NCBI GenBank assembly: GCA_938049335.1
Contig: CALIYX010000030.1
Coordinates: 1 to 64,000 of the forward strand
Length of the DNA stretch: 64,000 bases
Direction of reading: 5' to 3'
Source of the DNA: an uncultured Clostridia bacterium
Lineage (GTDB): Bacteria > Bacillota > Clostridia > Peptostreptococcales > Anaerovoracaceae
The position numbers and the translations under genes were made by a program. How positions within the stretch are numbered: position 1 is the first letter of the stretch; every line of letters starts with the position of its first letter. This document shows positions 63,301 to 64,000 of the stretch, piece after piece. Below the pieces are notes generated by a model. That model saw nothing but the letters and a program-made list of their open reading frames with translations. It did no database searches and was not told where the DNA came from.

Positions 63301-63966
63301 TGTATCTGAAAGACTTAGGTTTTCCAAAACCTCATCCATCCACGCCTGCGGATAAGGCATAGCCATGAGGTGGGTATATAGCTTAAAGATTAAATCTCTT
63401 ACCTTGTTTGGATTTCTATCGCTGCTTTGTGCATCCATAAGAGCCTTGAAATCATCCTGAAAATTTTCAAATTCATCATCGATAAGCTCATCCATCATAT
63501 CCTGCTGGATCAGTGTCGCACTAACCTCATCGCAAATAGCAAGGCCTGGCTCAATATCTATTAAATAGAAGAATCTTCTTATTACCGTTAGGGCAAAAGC
63601 ATGGAAGGTGCAGATGTCAGCCTGAGGAAGCTCCGATAGCTGAGCTTTGATGTACTTAATCTTTTCTCTTGCTTCATCATCAAAACGGGATGCCCCCTGG
63701 CCTCCCTTTGATGAATCTCTTTGCTGCTCCTGAAGAGCTTTTAGCTCCTTGGTCAGTGACTTTCTTATCTTTTCCTTCATTTCTGCTGCTGCAGCCTTTG
63801 TAAAGGTAACGACAAGAAGACTGCTAACAGGAACGTTTTCCTCGCAGACTAGCTTTCGTATTCGCTCAACTAAAACTGCAGTCTTTCCGGAGCCTGCCGC
63901 CGCCGCAACGAGCACGTTTTTGTTTCTTATATTTATTGCTTCGCTTTGTTCATTCGTCCAGTTCAT
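60385..63966 (-). CDS. addA: ATP-dependent helicase-nuclease subunit AddA
   Basis: 1193 residues, a full-length AddA. UvrD-type motif I GSGKT (residues 25-29), Ia VVTFTKAAAAEMK, II HIFIDEYQDTN, later KIMTIHKSKGLEFP and VALTRARDILYL, and a C-terminal RecB-type nuclease with GIIDCYFRESGKTVLIDYKSS. It resects double-strand breaks with AddB, which in Firmicutes is usually encoded just upstream and so would lie beyond the window's right edge. ATG 63966 has AGGAG seven bases before it; a TTG one codon upstream is less likely. Confidence 0.96.
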   Translation of the reverse strand: MNWTNEQSEAINIRNKNVLVAAAAGSGKTAVLVERIRKLVCEENVPVSSLLVVTFTKAAAAEMKEKIRKSLTKELKALQEQQRDSSKGGQGASRFDDEAREKIKYIKAQLSELPQADICTFHAFALTVIRRFFYLIDIEPGLAICDEVSATLIQQDMMDELIDDEFENFQDDFKALMDAQSSDRNPNKVRDLIFKLYTHLMAMPYPQAWMDEVLENLSLSDTDFENSVLAREYLDYISESLESAYRSLDSAVENLKAEELERMATLIEDAELSKIRSARERLAELKAEAKPLGVIIEELAPYIVLENAQLRAKKDEKDAYDPIKGIIKDLRESAKAEIKELQSELLDISLKDKIADINATKGCVKTLFRLVQDFDRRYSEAKAAKRYIDFNDIEHKCLAVLEHEEARRFFRDKFAHIFIDEYQDTNFIQEEIIGKIKRESNVFMVGDVKQSIYSFRLAEPQIFEDKYQSFSEGEDEQSKVVDLNKNYRSKEEILNYVNQIFEPIMRGYDDRAALHKGLDYDGELKYKPELHVLAMDLAEQEDEADKAIQKLKKSEAEAKYIAELIKKSIGTPFFDSKQGKVRELKKSDIVILMRGVKSRGGTLRDILQSEGVDSFINDSEGYFDTIEINVFMSLLSVIDNMQQDVALINILHSEIFGLSAEELARIRADYRKGSFYESLKSFAECEESEPAYLRNRSSEILETLQSWRLRARIMNLPEFIWELMIDSGYYLIMGTQPAGTQKQANLRALVEYADKFSDDKQSSLYSFVRYVDSLKKRDVKLSEVKMLGEADDVVKIMTIHKSKGLEFPMVIVAGMNGKLQYSNQEDLMIHKDIGVGLTLKSLEGHWKKTTLVQKLIGRKIRQKERDEEERILYVALTRARDILYLVGTVDKESAYEAKSASKVKKAGSYLDMVAPYVDAKIIVPNVNHAEMERKKNLSWKDALDASDISEDDRKTIEARLGYEYPHRLATDLKSKYSVSEINKGGELEISSKATYNIGKLQNELKGLSIGLEESPKPKGKVSAAKLGTIYHKIMEVIDFYLAKTEGYIYVEKIANECVEKHFFTAEELEQIDLNKICAFFDTEIGTRAAEASKRGELFKEKPFTLKMLYKGSDILVQGIIDCYFRESGKTVLIDYKSSYVSETALAENEERIAEQYRKQVDIYADALSKAGESGSCEAYIYLLSSGHFIKMND

Positions 63967-64000
63967 CAAAATTCTCCTACATTTATATCTTAAGAACTTA

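Noticed and set aside
1..64000. tRNA, rRNA, CRISPR arrays, prophage or a defence island
   Set aside because: No tRNA-like cloverleaf motifs, regularly spaced repeats, phage structural genes or recognised defence genes were seen; AddA is a housekeeping repair enzyme.

Overview
This 64 kb window looks like a chromosomal segment of a low-to-moderate GC, single-membrane (Gram-positive-type) Firmicute, probably an anaerobic member of the Clostridia. The support is a division and cell-wall (dcw) cluster with a PASTA-domain transpeptidase, surface proteins with C-terminal sorting tails, an AddA-type helicase-nuclease, a YerC-type repressor and NADP-type glutamate dehydrogenase. The exact genus cannot be read from the sequence; an oral Eubacterium/Mogibacterium-like organism is a guess. 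No rRNA, tRNA, CRISPR array or prophage was seen. The only mobile-element trace is a decayed transposase at the left edge.

Layout, left to right. 1-300: remnant of an ISL3-like transposase with a hairpin and two near-identical 16-bp repeats. 303-1628: a MATE-like exporter. 1686-15452 (minus): a long co-directional gene string running from an rRNA methyltransferase through pheS, pheT, zapA, mutS2, argS, two radical SAM proteins and a TPR protein to two unrecognised proteins, closed by a terminator at 1686-1708. 15473-27752 (minus): the dcw cluster mraZ-rsmH-ftsL-PBP-murF-mraY-murD-ftsW-murG-ftsQ-ftsZ. It has a clear promoter overlapped by MraZ-type repeats, a terminator after ftsZ and an unexpected terminator-like hairpin between ftsL and the PBP gene. 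27813-31451: a GIY-YIG protein, and a divergent ABC ATPase/permease pair. 31455-34562 (minus): two tandem Na+/H+ antiporter-like paralogues and a small unknown protein. 34661-37772 (minus): an acyl-ACP thioesterase and two CobW-type GTPases, one with a 113-residue His-rich insert. 37832-40590: a small unknown protein, an EamA exporter, recX, a phosphopantetheinyl transferase and yerC. 40591-46247 (minus): ftsE-ftsX-M23 hydrolase activator-recJ-ctpA. 46271-52705 (minus): a CpaE/ParA-like protein, a split transketolase, nnrD, mgtE and a FemAB-type transferase. 52866-54390 (plus): gdhA. 54511-60108 (minus): three cell-surface genes, each with its own promoter. 60385-63966 (minus): addA.

Themes. 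Most of the window serves cell-envelope growth and division: precursor synthesis (MurD, MurF, MraY, MurG), the divisome (FtsZ, ZapA, FtsQ, FtsL, FtsW, PBP), hydrolase control (FtsEX with an M23 protein, CtpA, a LysM-NlpC/P60 protein), bridge formation (FemAB) and surface display.

The most interesting locus is 54511-56722. A cobalamin-type riboswitch followed by its own intrinsic terminator precedes a single wall-associated protein. That protein has an FMN_bind-like domain, a NEAT-like beta domain, an Ig-like domain and an atypical sorting tail. I infer a corrinoid-controlled surface protein, possibly for corrinoid or flavin capture at the wall.
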